A stretch of DNA of 64,000 bases from Luteibacter sp. (GCF_009912395.1 NZ_WNDO01000009.1:62001-126000), one strand, 5' to 3'; positions 14,498 through 24,520 are shown, counted from the stretch's first letter. Program-made: numbers and translations. The notes: a model not told the origin generated them from the letters alone.

Positions 14498-15850
14498 ATG
14501 CGTCAGCACCCCCTTCGCCTCGCCCTCGCGCTGGTTCTCGGCGCCGTGGCGACCCTTCCCGCCCAGGCGCAGCAGTCGGCGAAACCGGTGAAGCAGCCGG
14601 ACGCGCCCGCCGCGTCCTCGACGACGGCCGCCAAGGTCGCAAGCCAGGCCGACGACGCGGTCGATCTCGACGACATCCGCAATTTCACGCGGGTGTACCA
14701 CATCGTGCAGCAGGCCTATGTCGAGAAGCTCGACAACAAGACCATCATGAAGGCCGCCATCAGCGGCATGCTGCAGAACCTCGATCCGCACAGCGAATAC
14801 CTCGACAAGGACGGCCTCGCCGAACTCGACGAGGACACCACCGGCCAGTACGGCGGCCTCGGCATCGAAGTGCTCCAGGTGGACGGCTCGCTGAAGATCG
14901 TCGCCCCGATCGACGACACGCCCGCCTCACGCGCCGGCATCAAGCCGGGCGACATCATCCTCAAGGTCGACGGCATGGTGGTCGATGGCCAGAACATCGA
15001 CGATGCCTTCAAGAAGCTGCGCGGCGATCCGGGCTCGAAGATCACCCTGACCATCCTGCATGAGAAGTCGGACAAGCCCATCGACATGCCGCTGGTGCGC
15101 GAGCGCATCAACGTCACCAGTGTGAAGGTACGCCAGCTCGAACCCGGCTACGTGTACATCCGCCTGAGCCAGTTCCAGGAAGACACCTCCACCGACCTGG
15201 ACAAGAAGCTCTCCGACTACATCAAGAAGTACGGCGCACCCAAGGGCGCGGTGCTCGATCTGCGCTCCAACCCCGGCGGCCTGCTGACCAGCGCCGTGGG
15301 CGTGGCGGACACCTTCCTCAACAGCGGCGGCATCGTCAGCACCAAGGGACGCCTGCCGGACGCCAACCTCAACTTCGATGCACACCCGGGCGACCTGCTC
15401 AACGGGGCGCCGATGGTGCTGCTGGTCGACAACGGCACGGCCTCTGCCGCCGAGATCGTCTCCGGTGCGCTGAAGGACAACCATCGCGCGCTGATCATGG
15501 GTCGGCGCACGTTCGGCAAGGGCGTGGTGCAGACCGTGCTGCCGCTCGACCAGGACCACGCGGTGAAGATCACCACGGCGCGTTACTACACGCCGAATGG
15601 CACCTCGATCCAGGCCGAAGGCATCAAGCCGGATATCGCCCTGGCCGACCTGGCCGTGAGCAAGGGCGACACCGGGCCGTCGTTGATCGGATCGGAAGCG
15701 GAGCTGCGCAACCATCTGGCCAATGAGAAGACGGACGCGGACGATGCGAAGACCGTCACGACCGACGACGACGGGAAGCTGGCCCTTGAGGACTACGCGC
15801 TGTCGCAGGCGTTGAATGTGTTGAAGGGGTTGTCGCTCGTCCGGAAGTGA
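14498..15850 (+). CDS. ctpA: C-terminal processing protease, S41 family (CtpA-like)
   Basis: A 450-residue secreted serine protease. Signal peptide ends near AQAQQ; a PDZ domain (about 95-175) contains GGLGIEV and GIKPGDIILKVDG; the S41 core contains the catalytic serine in NGTASAAEIVSGAL and the lysine in GRRTFGKGVVQT. Such proteases trim or degrade periplasmic proteins, in several species peptidoglycan hydrolases. The ATG at 14498 has a GGAGAAAGG ribosome site 14 bases after the envC stop. An upstream TTG start at 14480 overlapping envC is less likely. Confidence 0.92.
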   Translation: MRQHPLRLALALVLGAVATLPAQAQQSAKPVKQPDAPAASSTTAAKVASQADDAVDLDDIRNFTRVYHIVQQAYVEKLDNKTIMKAAISGMLQNLDPHSEYLDKDGLAELDEDTTGQYGGLGIEVLQVDGSLKIVAPIDDTPASRAGIKPGDIILKVDGMVVDGQNIDDAFKKLRGDPGSKITLTILHEKSDKPIDMPLVRERINVTSVKVRQLEPGYVYIRLSQFQEDTSTDLDKKLSDYIKKYGAPKGAVLDLRSNPGGLLTSAVGVADTFLNSGGIVSTKGRLPDANLNFDAHPGDLLNGAPMVLLVDNGTASAAEIVSGALKDNHRALIMGRRTFGKGVVQTVLPLDQDHAVKITTARYYTPNGTSIQAEGIKPDIALADLAVSKGDTGPSLIGSEAELRNHLANEKTDADDAKTVTTDDDGKLALEDYALSQALNVLKGLSLVRK

Positions 15851-15863
15851 TCGGGTAACGGGG

Positions 15864-16478
15864 TTACCAGAATTTCCACCAAGGGCGCGCCGCACGGGCC
15901 ATCCGGCGGCGCAGCCGGCGCGATGCGGCACGCGGAATGGCCTCCTGGCCAAGCTTCCAGCCATCGAACGCGGTCAATCCGTAAGCTGAGGCGGCCAGGT
16001 CGTACTCGAAGCCGGTGACGGTCTCCGCCAGTTCCACCGGCAGCGCGAGGAAGCAGTCCACATCGTGGCCTTCCTCGTCGGCGAGATCTTGTTCCATTTC
16101 GAAACGCGCATGAAGCACGTCGAAGGCCGACGGCAGCGTGCCGCTGGTGACTAGGATGCGGACATCGCTTTCGCTCGCCCCATGTTCCACATGCCAGGCC
16201 ACTTCGCCCTCGACGTAGCAGGTGGCGAAACTCGTACTGGACGGGTCGTACTGCACGCCGATCACCTGGCAGCCCTTCGATAAAGGCAGCAAGGTGTCTT
16301 CGGTGAGCAGGGGCGAAGCGAAGCGGGTGACCACCACGAACCAGCCGGACGGCAAGGCGATGGCGAAGCCGCGCTTCGCATGCGTCGAGGTCTCGGCGTG
16401 GGCGACCAGGTCCAGCTCGGCGAACACCGCGTCGCCCGGCTTACCCTTTACCGCCAGCCAGCCGAGGGGCGCGGTCAT
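15864..16478 (-). CDS. Conserved hypothetical protein downstream of tatC
   Basis: A 204-residue protein of unknown function. It has no signal peptide or membrane segment; the C-terminus is strongly basic and aromatic (RRLRRRMARAARPWWKFW), which could bind membrane or nucleic acid. The start is taken at the ATG at 16478, 5 bases after the tatC stop, because the longer frame would run deep into tatC. The tight spacing makes it the last gene of a tatABC operon, so a role linked to export is possible but unproven. Confidence 0.75.
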   Translation of the reverse strand: MTAPLGWLAVKGKPGDAVFAELDLVAHAETSTHAKRGFAIALPSGWFVVVTRFASPLLTEDTLLPLSKGCQVIGVQYDPSSTSFATCYVEGEVAWHVEHGASESDVRILVTSGTLPSAFDVLHARFEMEQDLADEEGHDVDCFLALPVELAETVTGFEYDLAASAYGLTAFDGWKLGQEAIPRAASRRLRRRMARAARPWWKFW

Positions 16479-16483
16479 CGGCC

Positions 16484-17242
16484 CTACGTCCGCTCGCCGG
16501 GCTTGAGCAGGAATCGCACCGCCAGTAAGCCCAACTCGTAGAGCAGGCACATCGGTACCGCGAGCATGACCATCGAGAGCAGGTCGGGTGGCGTAATGAA
16601 GGCCGCGATGGCGAACGCACCCACGATGGCGTAGCCACGACCCTTGCTCAGTTTCTCGGCATCCACGATGCCGATCGCCGCGAGGATCACCACGGCCACC
16701 GGCACCTCGAAGCAGAGACCGAAGGCGAAGAACATCAGCATCACGAAGTCGAGGTAATGCGTGATGTCCGTCATCATCGCCACGCCGTCCGGCGTGACCG
16801 CGTTGAGGAACTTGAACGCGGCCGGCAGCACGACGAAATAAGCGAAGGCGCAGCCGGAATAGAACAGCACCAGCGACGCTACCAGCAGCGGCCGGGCCAG
16901 GCGCTTCTCGTGCTTGTACAGGCCCGGGCTGACGAAGGCCCAGAGCTGGTAGATGATCATCGGCATGCTGATGAACAGCGCTACGAAGAAGGCGAGCTTC
17001 AACGGGGTGACGAACGGGCTGGCCACTTCGGTCGCGATCAGGTGAGCGCCCTGCGGCATGCGCTCGACCAGCGGCTTGGCCAGCTCCGCATACAGGTGGT
17101 TCGCCACCGGCACCAGGGCCAGCAGCACCAGCTGCAGCACGACGATGGCCCGCAACAGGCGCGAGCGCAGTTCGATCAGGTGGGAAAACAGGCCCTCTTC
17201 GACGGCGTCCTCGGCGGACGGGTCGGGGTCAGCTGCGGTCAT
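16484..17242 (-). CDS. tatC: Sec-independent translocase subunit TatC
   Basis: A 252-residue polytopic membrane protein with six predicted transmembrane segments and the TatC hallmark [13 protein letters not shown] at the N-terminus, then [20 protein letters not shown]. TatC binds the twin-arginine signal of folded cofactor-loaded proteins and recruits TatA. Its start overlaps the end of tatB by 14 bases, which implies coupled translation. It belongs to the operon tatA-tatB-tatC on the minus strand. Confidence 0.97.
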   Translation of the reverse strand: MTAADPDPSAEDAVEEGLFSHLIELRSRLLRAIVVLQLVLLALVPVANHLYAELAKPLVERMPQGAHLIATEVASPFVTPLKLAFFVALFISMPMIIYQLWAFVSPGLYKHEKRLARPLLVASLVLFYSGCAFAYFVVLPAAFKFLNAVTPDGVAMMTDITHYLDFVMLMFFAFGLCFEVPVAVVILAAIGIVDAEKLSKGRGYAIVGAFAIAAFITPPDLLSMVMLAVPMCLLYELGLLAVRFLLKPGERT

Positions 17243-17627
17243 GCGGTTCGTTCCTGGGCGCCTCCGGCGGCGTGTCGTGGGTCACGGCCGGGGTCTCGTC
17301 CTTGGTCGCCTGGGCGACCTGGGTCTCGGTGAAGGTGTCGCGGACGCGTTCGCTCGTCTGGCGCATGTCCGCACCGGCGGCACGCAGGTCGTCACGCACG
17401 CTGTCGTGGGTGGCGCGGGCGCTGTCGGCGGTCTCGCGAAGGGTGCGACGAATCTCCTCGGCCTGGATCTCGCGCTCCACTTCGGAGCGGACGCTGTCCC
17501 AGCCGTTGCGGACCCTGCGAAGCAGGGCGCCTGCCGTACGCGCGGCGTGCGGCAGGCGCTCCGGACCGAGGACGATGAGCGCCACGATCCCGAGCAGCAG
17601 CAGTTTGCCGAAGCTGATCTCGATCAT
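17229..17627 (-). CDS. tatB: Sec-independent translocase subunit TatB
   Basis: A 132-residue protein starting [20 protein letters not shown], a single N-terminal membrane helix followed by the [11 protein letters not shown] amphipathic segment that marks TatB, then a long charged helix and a Pro/Glu-rich tail. It forms the signal-peptide receptor with TatC. The frame opens at 17675 but the ATG at 17627 gives the conserved N-terminus. Flanked by tatA (13 bases upstream) and overlapping tatC. Confidence 0.95.
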   Translation of the reverse strand: MIEISFGKLLLLGIVALIVLGPERLPHAARTAGALLRRVRNGWDSVRSEVEREIQAEEIRRTLRETADSARATHDSVRDDLRAAGADMRQTSERVRDTFTETQVAQATKDETPAVTHDTPPEAPRNEPHDRS

Positions 17628-17640
17628 GGTGGCGCCAGGG

Positions 17641-17874
17641 TCAAGGAGTGCGGTCGTGCGACTCGGCGTTCTCACGCTGGGCGGTGGACGAGGCGGCCGG
17701 CGGCGGGTCCGCGCGCAGCTTCTCGCCTTCGCGACGGGATTCCTCGTCGCCGTCCATGCCCTTCTTGAAGTCGCGCATGGCGCCGCCCAGATCCGAGCCG
17801 ATGTTACGCAGCTTCTTCGTACCGAAGATCAGCACGACGACGAGCAGCAGGAGGACGATATGGGTAATGCTCAT
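17641..17874 (-). CDS. tatA: Sec-independent translocase subunit TatA
   Basis: A 77-residue protein: one membrane helix at the N-terminus, then [23 protein letters not shown], the TatA hinge and amphipathic helix, and a charged tail. TatA oligomers form the passage for folded proteins. First gene of the tatABC operon. Confidence 0.96.
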   Translation of the reverse strand: MSITHIVLLLLVVVLIFGTKKLRNIGSDLGGAMRDFKKGMDGDEESRREGEKLRADPPPAASSTAQRENAESHDRTP

Positions 17875-17929
17875 GGGAACCTCGAAGGCCCGGTAGGGGC
17901 CGGTGGGACGGGACGACGCGGGGGCGCCG

Positions 17930-18637
17930 TCACTTCTGAGTGTACTCTTCCAGTTTATCCCGGAAATTCACCACTTCGTTGGGTACATTCTCAACGCCGT
18001 TTTCAAAAATTCTCCGCGCCGTGACGCCCTTGCCGTAGATGGCCTCGTTGTAGTCGTCGTCGATGCCCAGGCGGGCGCCGTCCAGCGCGATGCCTGCGAA
18101 CAGGCCCTTGCTGCGCGAATACGAGTAGATTTCAGCCTTCAGCTGGCCGTCGGTGGCCGCCGTAGCCGTGCGGCCCACGGGGCCCGCCGCCGCCGAGGCG
18201 TCGGCGCCCAGCGTGAATTTGCCGTTGACGATGTTGTCCACGCCGCGCGTGGTGCGGAACACCAGGATCACATCGGTGGACGAGACGCCGGCCTGGAAGC
18301 CGATGCTGCCGCCGGTCATGGCGATGAAATTGGGGTTGGACCAGGTACCGTCCGGCGACTTGATGGAAATCAAGCCGTTACCGTGACGTCCGCCGAAGAT
18401 CAGGCCCGCCTTGATCATGCTGGGAATGACGGCGATCGCCTTGGCATTCTTCAGCAGGTCGGCCGGAAGCTGCTTGTCCGGGGCGCCGTCCTTGGTGTTG
18501 AACATGTCGTTGAGCACCTGGACCGCGTCGCTGGACTGCTTCAGGGCTTCGTCCCGACGGGATTCGGCCTGCGCCGCAAACGCGGGCAGCATGGCCAACA
18601 GGCCAAGAACGAGCAGGCGGGAGAGACGTTGGGTCAT
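17930..18637 (-). CDS. SYLF-domain lipid-binding protein
   Basis: A 235-residue exported protein. An N-terminal signal peptide (cleavage near AFAAQAES) precedes a SYLF (Ysc84-type) domain that fills the rest, with the family segments [25 protein letters not shown] and [20 protein letters not shown] domains bind lipids; the bacterial envelope role is not settled. It lies 55 bases upstream of tatA on the same strand and is divergent from hemH. Confidence 0.88.
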   Translation of the reverse strand: MTQRLSRLLVLGLLAMLPAFAAQAESRRDEALKQSSDAVQVLNDMFNTKDGAPDKQLPADLLKNAKAIAVIPSMIKAGLIFGGRHGNGLISIKSPDGTWSNPNFIAMTGGSIGFQAGVSSTDVILVFRTTRGVDNIVNGKFTLGADASAAAGPVGRTATAATDGQLKAEIYSYSRSKGLFAGIALDGARLGIDDDYNEAIYGKGVTARRIFENGVENVPNEVVNFRDKLEEYTQK

Positions 18638-18748
18638 CAGTGGCTCCTATCGGTCGCGAGGGGCATCGAAGGCTGCGGCAATGGATACGAGCGGCGCCGC
18701 ACCACGCTGTGGCAGACTGCTGCGATCCCCGCGACAGCCGTCAAGCCG

Positions 18749-19870
18749 ATGCCAGGTACGCCCAACTATACCGGCCTTGCCGGGTATTCCCATGACATTC
18801 CCGCCCGGACTGGCGTGCTGCTGGTTAATCTCGGTACACCCGAGGCGCCCACGGCGGCCGCGGTGCGTCCGTATCTTGCCGAGTTCCTCGGCGATCCGCG
18901 GGTGATCGAGTACCCAAGACTGCTCTGGATGGCGATTCTGCACGGCGTGATCCTGCGCGTGCGGCCGAAACGCTCCGCCCACGCCTACGCCCGGATCTGG
19001 ACCGAGCAGGGCTCGCCCCTGCGCGTCGGCAGCGAAGCGCTGGCCGCCGCCCTCCAGTCCGAACTGGACCGCCGCCTGCCCGGCCCGGTGACCGTCGCCC
19101 TCGCCATGCGCTACGGCCGTCCCGCTGTCACCGAGACCATCGCGCGCCTGCAACGCGAAGGCGTCCGCCGCCTGCTGGTGCTGCCGCTGTATCCGCAGTA
19201 CTCCGCCACCTCCACGGGCAGCGTGTTCGACGCCGTGGCCGACACGATCAAGACCTTGCGCTGGCCGCCCGAACTGCGCCAGGTCAACGATTACCATGCC
19301 GAACCGGCCTATATCGCGGCGCTGGCCGACAGCGTGCGTTCCCACTGGGAACGCCACGGTCGCGGCGAAAAGCTGCTGATGAGCTTCCACGGCATCCCCG
19401 AGCGCTACCTGCATGCCGGCGATCCGTACTTCTGCCAGTGCCATGCCACTGCGCGACTGCTCCGCGAAGCGCTCGGCCTCACCGACGAGGAAGCCCCGAT
19501 CAGCTTCCAGTCGCGGGTCGGCCGCGAGCGCTGGTTGCATCCATACACCGACGAGACCGTGCGCACCCTCGGCGCCACCGGCATCCGTCGCATCGACGTG
19601 ATCAGCCCCGGGTTCGCCGTGGACTGCCTGGAGACGCTGGAAGAAATCGCCATGCAGAACGCCGACTTCTTCCGCGAAGCCGGCGGCGAGACGCTCAGCT
19701 ACATCCCCTGCCTCAACGCCGAACCCGCGCATGTGCAGGCGCTGGCCGACCTCGTCACCCGGCACACGCAAGGCTGGCCCGAAACCGCTGCCGGCTACGA
19801 CGCCGCCAAGGCGGCGACGCAGCTGGCCACCTCGCGCGAACACGCACGCCAGGTGCGTTCCGATGCGTGA
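18749..19870 (+). CDS. hemH: Ferrochelatase
   Basis: A 373-residue ferrochelatase, which inserts ferrous iron into protoporphyrin IX in the last step of heme synthesis. It shows GVLLVNLGTPEAP at the start, the catalytic-histidine motif LLMSFHGIPERYL and the acidic motif VISPGFAVDCLETLEEI. The frame is open far upstream (to 17903), but only the ATG at 18749 gives a normal N-terminus. The stop overlaps the start of the next gene by 8 bases. Heme from this enzyme would feed CtaB and CtaA encoded a few kilobases away. Confidence 0.95.
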   Translation: MPGTPNYTGLAGYSHDIPARTGVLLVNLGTPEAPTAAAVRPYLAEFLGDPRVIEYPRLLWMAILHGVILRVRPKRSAHAYARIWTEQGSPLRVGSEALAAALQSELDRRLPGPVTVALAMRYGRPAVTETIARLQREGVRRLLVLPLYPQYSATSTGSVFDAVADTIKTLRWPPELRQVNDYHAEPAYIAALADSVRSHWERHGRGEKLLMSFHGIPERYLHAGDPYFCQCHATARLLREALGLTDEEAPISFQSRVGRERWLHPYTDETVRTLGATGIRRIDVISPGFAVDCLETLEEIAMQNADFFREAGGETLSYIPCLNAEPAHVQALADLVTRHTQGWPETAAGYDAAKAATQLATSREHARQVRSDA

Positions 19871-20699
19871 ACTGCGTTTCGAGATCCCCGGCCTGGAACT
19901 GGCCGGCCTGTCCTGGGGTGAACCGGACGCGCCGCCGCTGGTGATGATCCATGGCTGGCTGGATAACGCGGCCAGCTTCTCCCTGCTGGCGCCACGGCTC
20001 GCCGAACGCTTTCACGTGATCGCGCTCGACCTGCCCGGCCACGGCCACTCGCAACACCTGCCGCCCGGCGCCGTCTACCAGCATGTGGACTACGTGCGCG
20101 CCATCCTCGCCGCCGCCGACGCGCTCGCCTTGCCCCGCTTCCACCTGCTGGGCCATTCGCTGGGCGCCGGTGTCGCGACGATGCTGGCGGTCGCCGCACC
20201 GGAACGCGTCCGCGGTCTGGCCCTGATCGAAGGCCTCGGTCCACTGGGCGACGACGGTTCGCGAACGCTGGAACGTTTCCGTGAAGCGATGGCCATCGCT
20301 TCGTCCGGTAATCGACCGCTGCGCAAGTTCACCGACATCGACGAAGCCGCGCGTGCCCGCGCCATCGCCAGCGGCCTCGACGCCACGCTCGCCCGTCCCA
20401 TCGTCGAACGCGGCCTGCGCGAAGTGATCGGCGGCCACAGCTGGCGCAGCGATCCGCGCCTGTCGAAGACCACGGCCATCCGGCTCGCCGAAACCCAGGT
20501 CATGGCCCTCCTGCTCGGCCTCGCCGCGCCGACGACGCTGCTGCTCGCCCGGCCGCATGCGCCCTACCTGGAACCGGAGGCCATGCAGATACGCATCGAC
20601 TGCGTCGACGACATCCGCGTCACCCATATGGACGGCGGCCACCACCTGCACCTGGAACATCCGCAGGCCGTCGCCGACTGGGTGCTGGCCGCGTTCTGA
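19863..20699 (+). CDS. Alpha/beta hydrolase
   Basis: A 278-residue alpha/beta-hydrolase fold protein. It has the oxyanion region [12 protein letters not shown], the nucleophile elbow [11 protein letters not shown], and a late histidine in [13 protein letters not shown]. The substrate is unknown; it resembles esterase/epoxide-hydrolase-like members often found next to hemH in this order. The ATG at 19863 overlaps the hemH stop, and the gene's own TGA overlaps the following ATG (TGATG), so three genes are coupled. Confidence 0.88.
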   Translation: MRELRFEIPGLELAGLSWGEPDAPPLVMIHGWLDNAASFSLLAPRLAERFHVIALDLPGHGHSQHLPPGAVYQHVDYVRAILAAADALALPRFHLLGHSLGAGVATMLAVAAPERVRGLALIEGLGPLGDDGSRTLERFREAMAIASSGNRPLRKFTDIDEAARARAIASGLDATLARPIVERGLREVIGGHSWRSDPRLSKTTAIRLAETQVMALLLGLAAPTTLLLARPHAPYLEPEAMQIRIDCVDDIRVTHMDGGHHLHLEHPQAVADWVLAAF

Positions 20700-21622
20700 T
20701 GCTGCGCATCGTCACGCGGCTGTTCCCGCTCTGGGCGATCCTCGTCTCACTGCTCGCGTATGCGGCACCGGGTGTCTTCCTGCCCGCCGCGCCATGGATC
20801 AGCCAGTTGCTCATGCTGGTGATGTTCGGCATGGGCGTGACACTCAGCGTGGACGACTTCCGCCGCGTGCTACTACGTCCCGCACCCGTCGTGGCCGGCA
20901 CGTTCCTGCATTACCTCGTGATGCCACTCGCCGCCTGGGCGCTGGCGAAGCTGTTCCGCATGCCGCCCGATCTCGCTGCCGGCATGATCCTCGTGGGCAG
21001 CGTCGCCAGCGGCACCGCGTCGAACGTAATCATCTATCTCGCCAAAGGCGATGTCGCGCTGTCGGTGACGCTATCCTCGATATCCGCGCTGGTCGGCGTC
21101 GTCGCGACACCCCTGCTCACGCGCCTGTACGTGGACACGCGCATCGCTCCCGATACGCTCGGCATGCTGCTCAGCATCGTGCAGATCGTGGCGCTGCCGA
21201 TCGGGCTGGGCCTCATCGTGCATCACACGATGGGACGCGTCGTGAAGCGCATCGAGTCTGTGCTACCCGTCTTCTCGATGCTCTGCGTGCTGGTGCTGAT
21301 CGGCATCGTCGTCGCTGGCAGCCAGGCCTCGATCGCGTCCGTCGGACTCGTCACCTTCCTCGCCGTGGTACTGCACAACGGCATCGGCCTGCTCGGCGGC
21401 TACTGGGGCGGCAAGCTGTTCCGCTTCGATGAATCCACCTGCCGCACGCTGGCGATCGAGGTCGGCATGCAGAACTCAGGACTCGCGGCGACGCTGGGCA
21501 AGCTGTACTTCTCGCCACTCGCCGCACTTCCCGGCGCCTTGTTCTCGGTATGGCACAACCTCTCCGGATCCATGCTCGCCGGCTACTGGTCCGGCCGCCC
21601 CACCTCGCAAAAACCCCTGTAG
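20699..21622 (+). CDS. Bile acid:sodium symporter (BASS) family transporter
   Basis: A 307-residue membrane protein with about nine hydrophobic segments and the BASS features [34 protein letters not shown] and a conserved [19 protein letters not shown]. Family members move organic acids or related solutes with sodium; the solute here is unknown. It ends ...KPL with a TAG that is part of a REP element (CTGTAGGAGCGCG) starting at 21618. Confidence 0.9.
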   Translation: MLRIVTRLFPLWAILVSLLAYAAPGVFLPAAPWISQLLMLVMFGMGVTLSVDDFRRVLLRPAPVVAGTFLHYLVMPLAAWALAKLFRMPPDLAAGMILVGSVASGTASNVIIYLAKGDVALSVTLSSISALVGVVATPLLTRLYVDTRIAPDTLGMLLSIVQIVALPIGLGLIVHHTMGRVVKRIESVLPVFSMLCVLVLIGIVVAGSQASIASVGLVTFLAVVLHNGIGLLGGYWGGKLFRFDESTCRTLAIEVGMQNSGLAATLGKLYFSPLAALPGALFSVWHNLSGSMLAGYWSGRPTSQKPL

Positions 21623-21836
21623 GAGCGCGTTCGCGCGCGCCCCCGCGCAGCGGGCCAGGTGATCGGCAACGTGTGATCGCGCCCCACGTCGTTCCAGCGT
21701 TCGCTGGAACGACGGTGAGGTCATTTGCGAGGTATGCGACCTGTAGGAGCGCGCTCGCGCGCGACCCCGCGCAGCGGGCTAGGTGATCGGCAACGTGTGA
21801 TCGCGCGCCCACGTCGTTCCAGCGAACGCTGGAACC
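21618..21836. repeat. Tandem REP/palindrome unit, two copies
   Basis: Two direct copies of about 95 bases (21618-21713 and 21741-21836), nearly identical. Each has a REP (GTAGGAGCGCG...), a spacer with GATCGGCAACGTGTGATCGC, and a GTTCC...GGAAC palindrome (21691-21710 and 21816-21835). The two palindromes differ by a compensating TT/AA loop-proximal swap. Confidence 0.8.
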
Positions 21837-21924
21837 CAGCGCGATGCGATAGGTTGTCGCGACGACGTTACCTACGTAAAAGCCGATGCAGCGCCACCGC
21901 ATGGCTGGCAAACCGAGGCGGTGG

Positions 21925-21979
21925 GTTCCGGCCTGCGCCGGAACGACGGAGCGCCTCGTCGCACCGGCGCAGGCCGGTG
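21925..21979. repeat. Two adjacent GC-rich palindromes
   Basis: GTTCCGGC-CTGC-GCCGGAAC at 21925-21944 and CACCGGC-GCAG-GCCGGTG at 21962-21979. Both are perfect inverted repeats; the first belongs to the family seen at 7065. Confidence 0.65.
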
Positions 21980-22018
21980 TCCACGGCGATGCGCCCGGTT
22001 ATCGCATCCCGTCTTTTT

Positions 22019-22086
22019 GTAGGAGCGCGCCTGCGCGCGATGCCAGACTGCCGCGAGCACCCATCGCGCGCAAGCGCGCTCCTACA
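22019..22086. repeat. REP pair, inverted
   Basis: A plus-orientation REP (22019-22041) and a minus-orientation REP (22063-22086) face each other across a short spacer, the layout called REPIN or BIME in other bacteria. Confidence 0.85.
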
Positions 22087-22106
22087 AGGTCACCGTAACG
22101 TTCGGA

Positions 22107-22348
22107 GAGCCGTCGGGCCGCCGCCGGGGCGCGACTTGAGGAGCCGAGGGTAGGTGGTCGAAGAAGGCCGCGCAGCGGTGGCGGTCAGGATGACCGCCAT
22201 TCCTCGCCGAGGCAGGATGCCGAGTCGAGGAACCTCGACCACCTGCCCGAGCCCGAAGGGGCGCAGCCATAAAACACGGGCCGCGCAGCGGCCAACCTTT
22301 CCCGAGGGACGGCGGAGCCGGCGCGCCCCGGCGGCGGCCCGACGGCTC
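22107..22348. repeat. 242-base element with perfect 27-bp inverted ends
   Basis: The 27 bases at 22107-22133 are the exact reverse complement of 22322-22348. Inside, 22149-22161 pairs with 22235-22247 (12 of 13 positions), and GGCGGTCA-GGA-TGACCGCC forms a perfect stem around 22180-22198. Nested symmetry of this kind suggests either a miniature mobile element or a transcribed structured RNA. No transposase lies nearby. Confidence 0.7.
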
Positions 22349-22425
22349 ACTCGACCATGCCTGAGCGCCGAACGCGATGCCGCAGGCGAGCCCAACCTAC
22401 GAAGCGGCTGCACGGCGCAAGCCGT

Positions 22426-22449
22426 TAAAACATGGGCTGCGTAGCAGCC
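22426..22449 (-). terminator. Hairpin after ctaB
   Basis: On the minus strand, just past the ctaB stop, GGCTGC-TAC-GCAGCC (22435-22449) is followed by CATGTTTTAA. A short stem with a modest T-tract makes it a plausible terminator for the ctaA-ctaB transcript. Confidence 0.45.
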
Positions 22450-22454
22450 AACCT

Positions 22455-23372
22455 TTACACGATCGGATCGAAGCGCACCGGCAAGTGCACCGGCGGCTCA
22501 ACCAGCCAGTGATCCGCCAGCAAGAACGCGAACAGCACCATCAGGTAGATGATGGAGTAGTTGAACATCTTCATCGGGAAATAATCGTCCGATGACTTGA
22601 ACAACTGCACCGCGTACCAGAGGAAGCCCAACCCCAGCACCACCGCACCGAACAGGTAGATCAGCCCACTCATGCCCGTCAGGTACGGCAGCAGAGTCAC
22701 CAGGAACAGCAGCACGGTGTAGAAGAAGATGTGCCAGCGCGTGAAGCGGACACCATGCGTCACCGGCAGCATCGGAACCTGCGCGCGCGAATAATCGTCG
22801 ACGCGGAAGATCGCCAGCGCCCAGAAATGCGGCGGCGTCCAGACGAAGATGATCAGTAGCAGCTGCAAGGCGAACGGATGCAGCGAATCGGTAACCGCTG
22901 TCCAGCCCAGCACCGGCGGCGCGGCGCCCGCAAGGCCGCCGATCACGATATTCTGCGGCGTGGCGCGCTTGAGGTACGCGGTGTACACCACTGCGTAGCC
23001 GATCAGCGAGAAGAACGTGAGCACCGCCGTCAGCATGTTCACCAGGAACACCAGCACCAGCATCGACAGGATGCCCAGCGTCATCGCGAACACGAACACC
23101 TGCTTCGACGTCAGCTGCCCCGTCGCCAGCGGACGGTGCGACGTGCGCGCCATGAGCTTGTCGATGCGCTGATCGATCAGGTGGTTGAACGCCGCCGCCG
23201 AAGCCGACGCCAGCCAGATGCCCAGCGCGCCGAACAAGCCGGCATGCCAGGTCGGCAGTACGCGCTGCCCGTCCGAATCCACGGCGAGAAACATGCCGAT
23301 GACGGCGCAGAAGACCAGCATCGCGACGACGCGCGGCTTGGTCAGTTCGAGATACTGGCGGAACGTGTTCAC
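22455..23372 (-). CDS. ctaB: Protoheme IX farnesyltransferase
   Basis: A 305-residue polytopic UbiA-family prenyltransferase that converts heme B to heme O. It begins with [24 protein letters not shown] and has the prenyl-diphosphate motif [20 protein letters not shown] and the later [20 protein letters not shown] loop. Length and motifs are typical of CyoE/CtaB. Its start overlaps the ctaA stop by 4 bases. Confidence 0.96.
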   Translation of the reverse strand: MNTFRQYLELTKPRVVAMLVFCAVIGMFLAVDSDGQRVLPTWHAGLFGALGIWLASASAAAFNHLIDQRIDKLMARTSHRPLATGQLTSKQVFVFAMTLGILSMLVLVFLVNMLTAVLTFFSLIGYAVVYTAYLKRATPQNIVIGGLAGAAPPVLGWTAVTDSLHPFALQLLLIIFVWTPPHFWALAIFRVDDYSRAQVPMLPVTHGVRFTRWHIFFYTVLLFLVTLLPYLTGMSGLIYLFGAVVLGLGFLWYAVQLFKSSDDYFPMKMFNYSIIYLMVLFAFLLADHWLVEPPVHLPVRFDPIV

Positions 23373-24520
23373 AGGGACTCCATGGACCTGGGCAGGCGCT
23401 GCGTGCGGGCGAGCGCCATGAGCAGGGTAAACAGCAGCAGGGCGGCCACGCCATTGTGCGCCGTCGCCACCGGCAGCGGCAGGCCCAGATGGACATTGCC
23501 GATGCCCAGCAACACCTGGGCGACCAGAACCACGCCAATGGCGATGGCCGTGCGGCGCAGGCCAGCGCGGGCCAGCTTATGGGCCAGCCACGCCAGGTAG
23601 CAGAAGGTCACCAGCGCGCCGATACGATGGGCGATCTGGATGGCGCTACGCGCCGACATGTCGAGCACGCCGCCTTCGTAATTCACGCCGACACCGCGCC
23701 ACAGCACGAAGGCCTCGCGGAAATCGGTTTCGGGCCACCACTGACCAAGGCACTTGGGAAAATCCACGCCGCAGGCCAGCGCGGCATAGTTGGAACTGGT
23801 CCAGCCACCAAGCGCGATCTGGCACACCAGCACCGCGATGCCGATCGCCACCGGGGCGCGCAACGCCCGGTAACGGTCGTCGGGCGAACCCACCCGCCAC
23901 CAGCGCAACGCGGCCCAGGCCAGCAGCGCGAATGTGGCGAGGCCACCGAGCAGGTGGCCCATCACCACGATCGGCTTCAGCAACAGGGTCACCGTCCACA
24001 TGCCGAGCATGGCCTGGAAGATGATGACCGCCAACGCAATCACGCCGACCTTCCACGCGCCAGGACGATCCAGCCGGGCGGCGGCGATCAGCGGCAGGGC
24101 GATGGCCAGCGCCGACAGCACCGACGACACCACGTGCTCGCCGCGCATGTACATCACCACACCGACGGCCGCGAACACCGCGGCCAGCAGCACGGCGACC
24201 ACGGCCATGCGCCTGCGCCACGCGGCGATCAGCGCGATCGCCAGCACCATCACGCCGAGGCTGCCGGCGAGGAAGCGATGCACCTGCTCGCGCCAGGCCT
24301 TGTGCGTCTCGTAAGGGCGATCGGGGAACGCCTCGTTCGCCTGGGCGATGTCCTGCGCATGGCCCGGCCACGTGGCCTTGCCGTAGCAGGTGGGCCAGTC
24401 GGGGCACGACAGGCCTGCGTTGGACAGGCGCACGAAGGCACCGAACATCACCACGCAGAACGCGAAGATCGCGGCGAGCAGCGCGAGGGTGCGCAGGGCT
24501 TTCACGGCACGGGGCGACAT
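23369..24520 (-). CDS. ctaA: Heme A synthase (CtaA/COX15)
   Basis: A 383-residue membrane protein with about eight hydrophobic segments that oxidises heme O to heme A. It carries [20 protein letters not shown], a histidine-containing helix [32 protein letters not shown] and [13 protein letters not shown], the four conserved histidine regions of COX15. It sits between the Sco-like gene (1-base contact at 24520) and ctaB, so it is co-transcribed with both. Confidence 0.95.
   Translation of the reverse strand: MSPRAVKALRTLALLAAIFAFCVVMFGAFVRLSNAGLSCPDWPTCYGKATWPGHAQDIAQANEAFPDRPYETHKAWREQVHRFLAGSLGVMVLAIALIAAWRRRMAVVAVLLAAVFAAVGVVMYMRGEHVVSSVLSALAIALPLIAAARLDRPGAWKVGVIALAVIIFQAMLGMWTVTLLLKPIVVMGHLLGGLATFALLAWAALRWWRVGSPDDRYRALRAPVAIGIAVLVCQIALGGWTSSNYAALACGVDFPKCLGQWWPETDFREAFVLWRGVGVNYEGGVLDMSARSAIQIAHRIGALVTFCYLAWLAHKLARAGLRRTAIAIGVVLVAQVLLGIGNVHLGLPLPVATAHNGVAALLLFTLLMALARTQRLPRSMESL

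Larger units (their letters stand above)
21623..22454. other. Gene-free repeat cluster between the BASS gene and ctaB
   Basis: 832 bases without a supported gene. It holds the rest of the tandem REP unit (to 21836), two further palindromes (21925-21944, 21962-21979), a REP pair (22019-22086), a 242-base element bounded by 27-bp inverted repeats (22107-22348) and two related GC-rich hairpins (22279 and 22435 regions). Short open frames here are made of repeat sequence and are rejected. Confidence 0.75.

Noticed and set aside
13110-14642. 510-codon minus-strand frame opposite envC
   Set aside because: Antisense to the coiled-coil gene; no supported start or domain.
21618-22086. Possible CRISPR array
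   Set aside because: Repeats are palindromic REPs in both orientations with irregular spacing, and there are no cas genes.
22090-22413. 107-codon minus-strand frame in the repeat cluster
   Set aside because: The frame is made from inverted repeats; it is open because of GC-rich symmetry, not coding.
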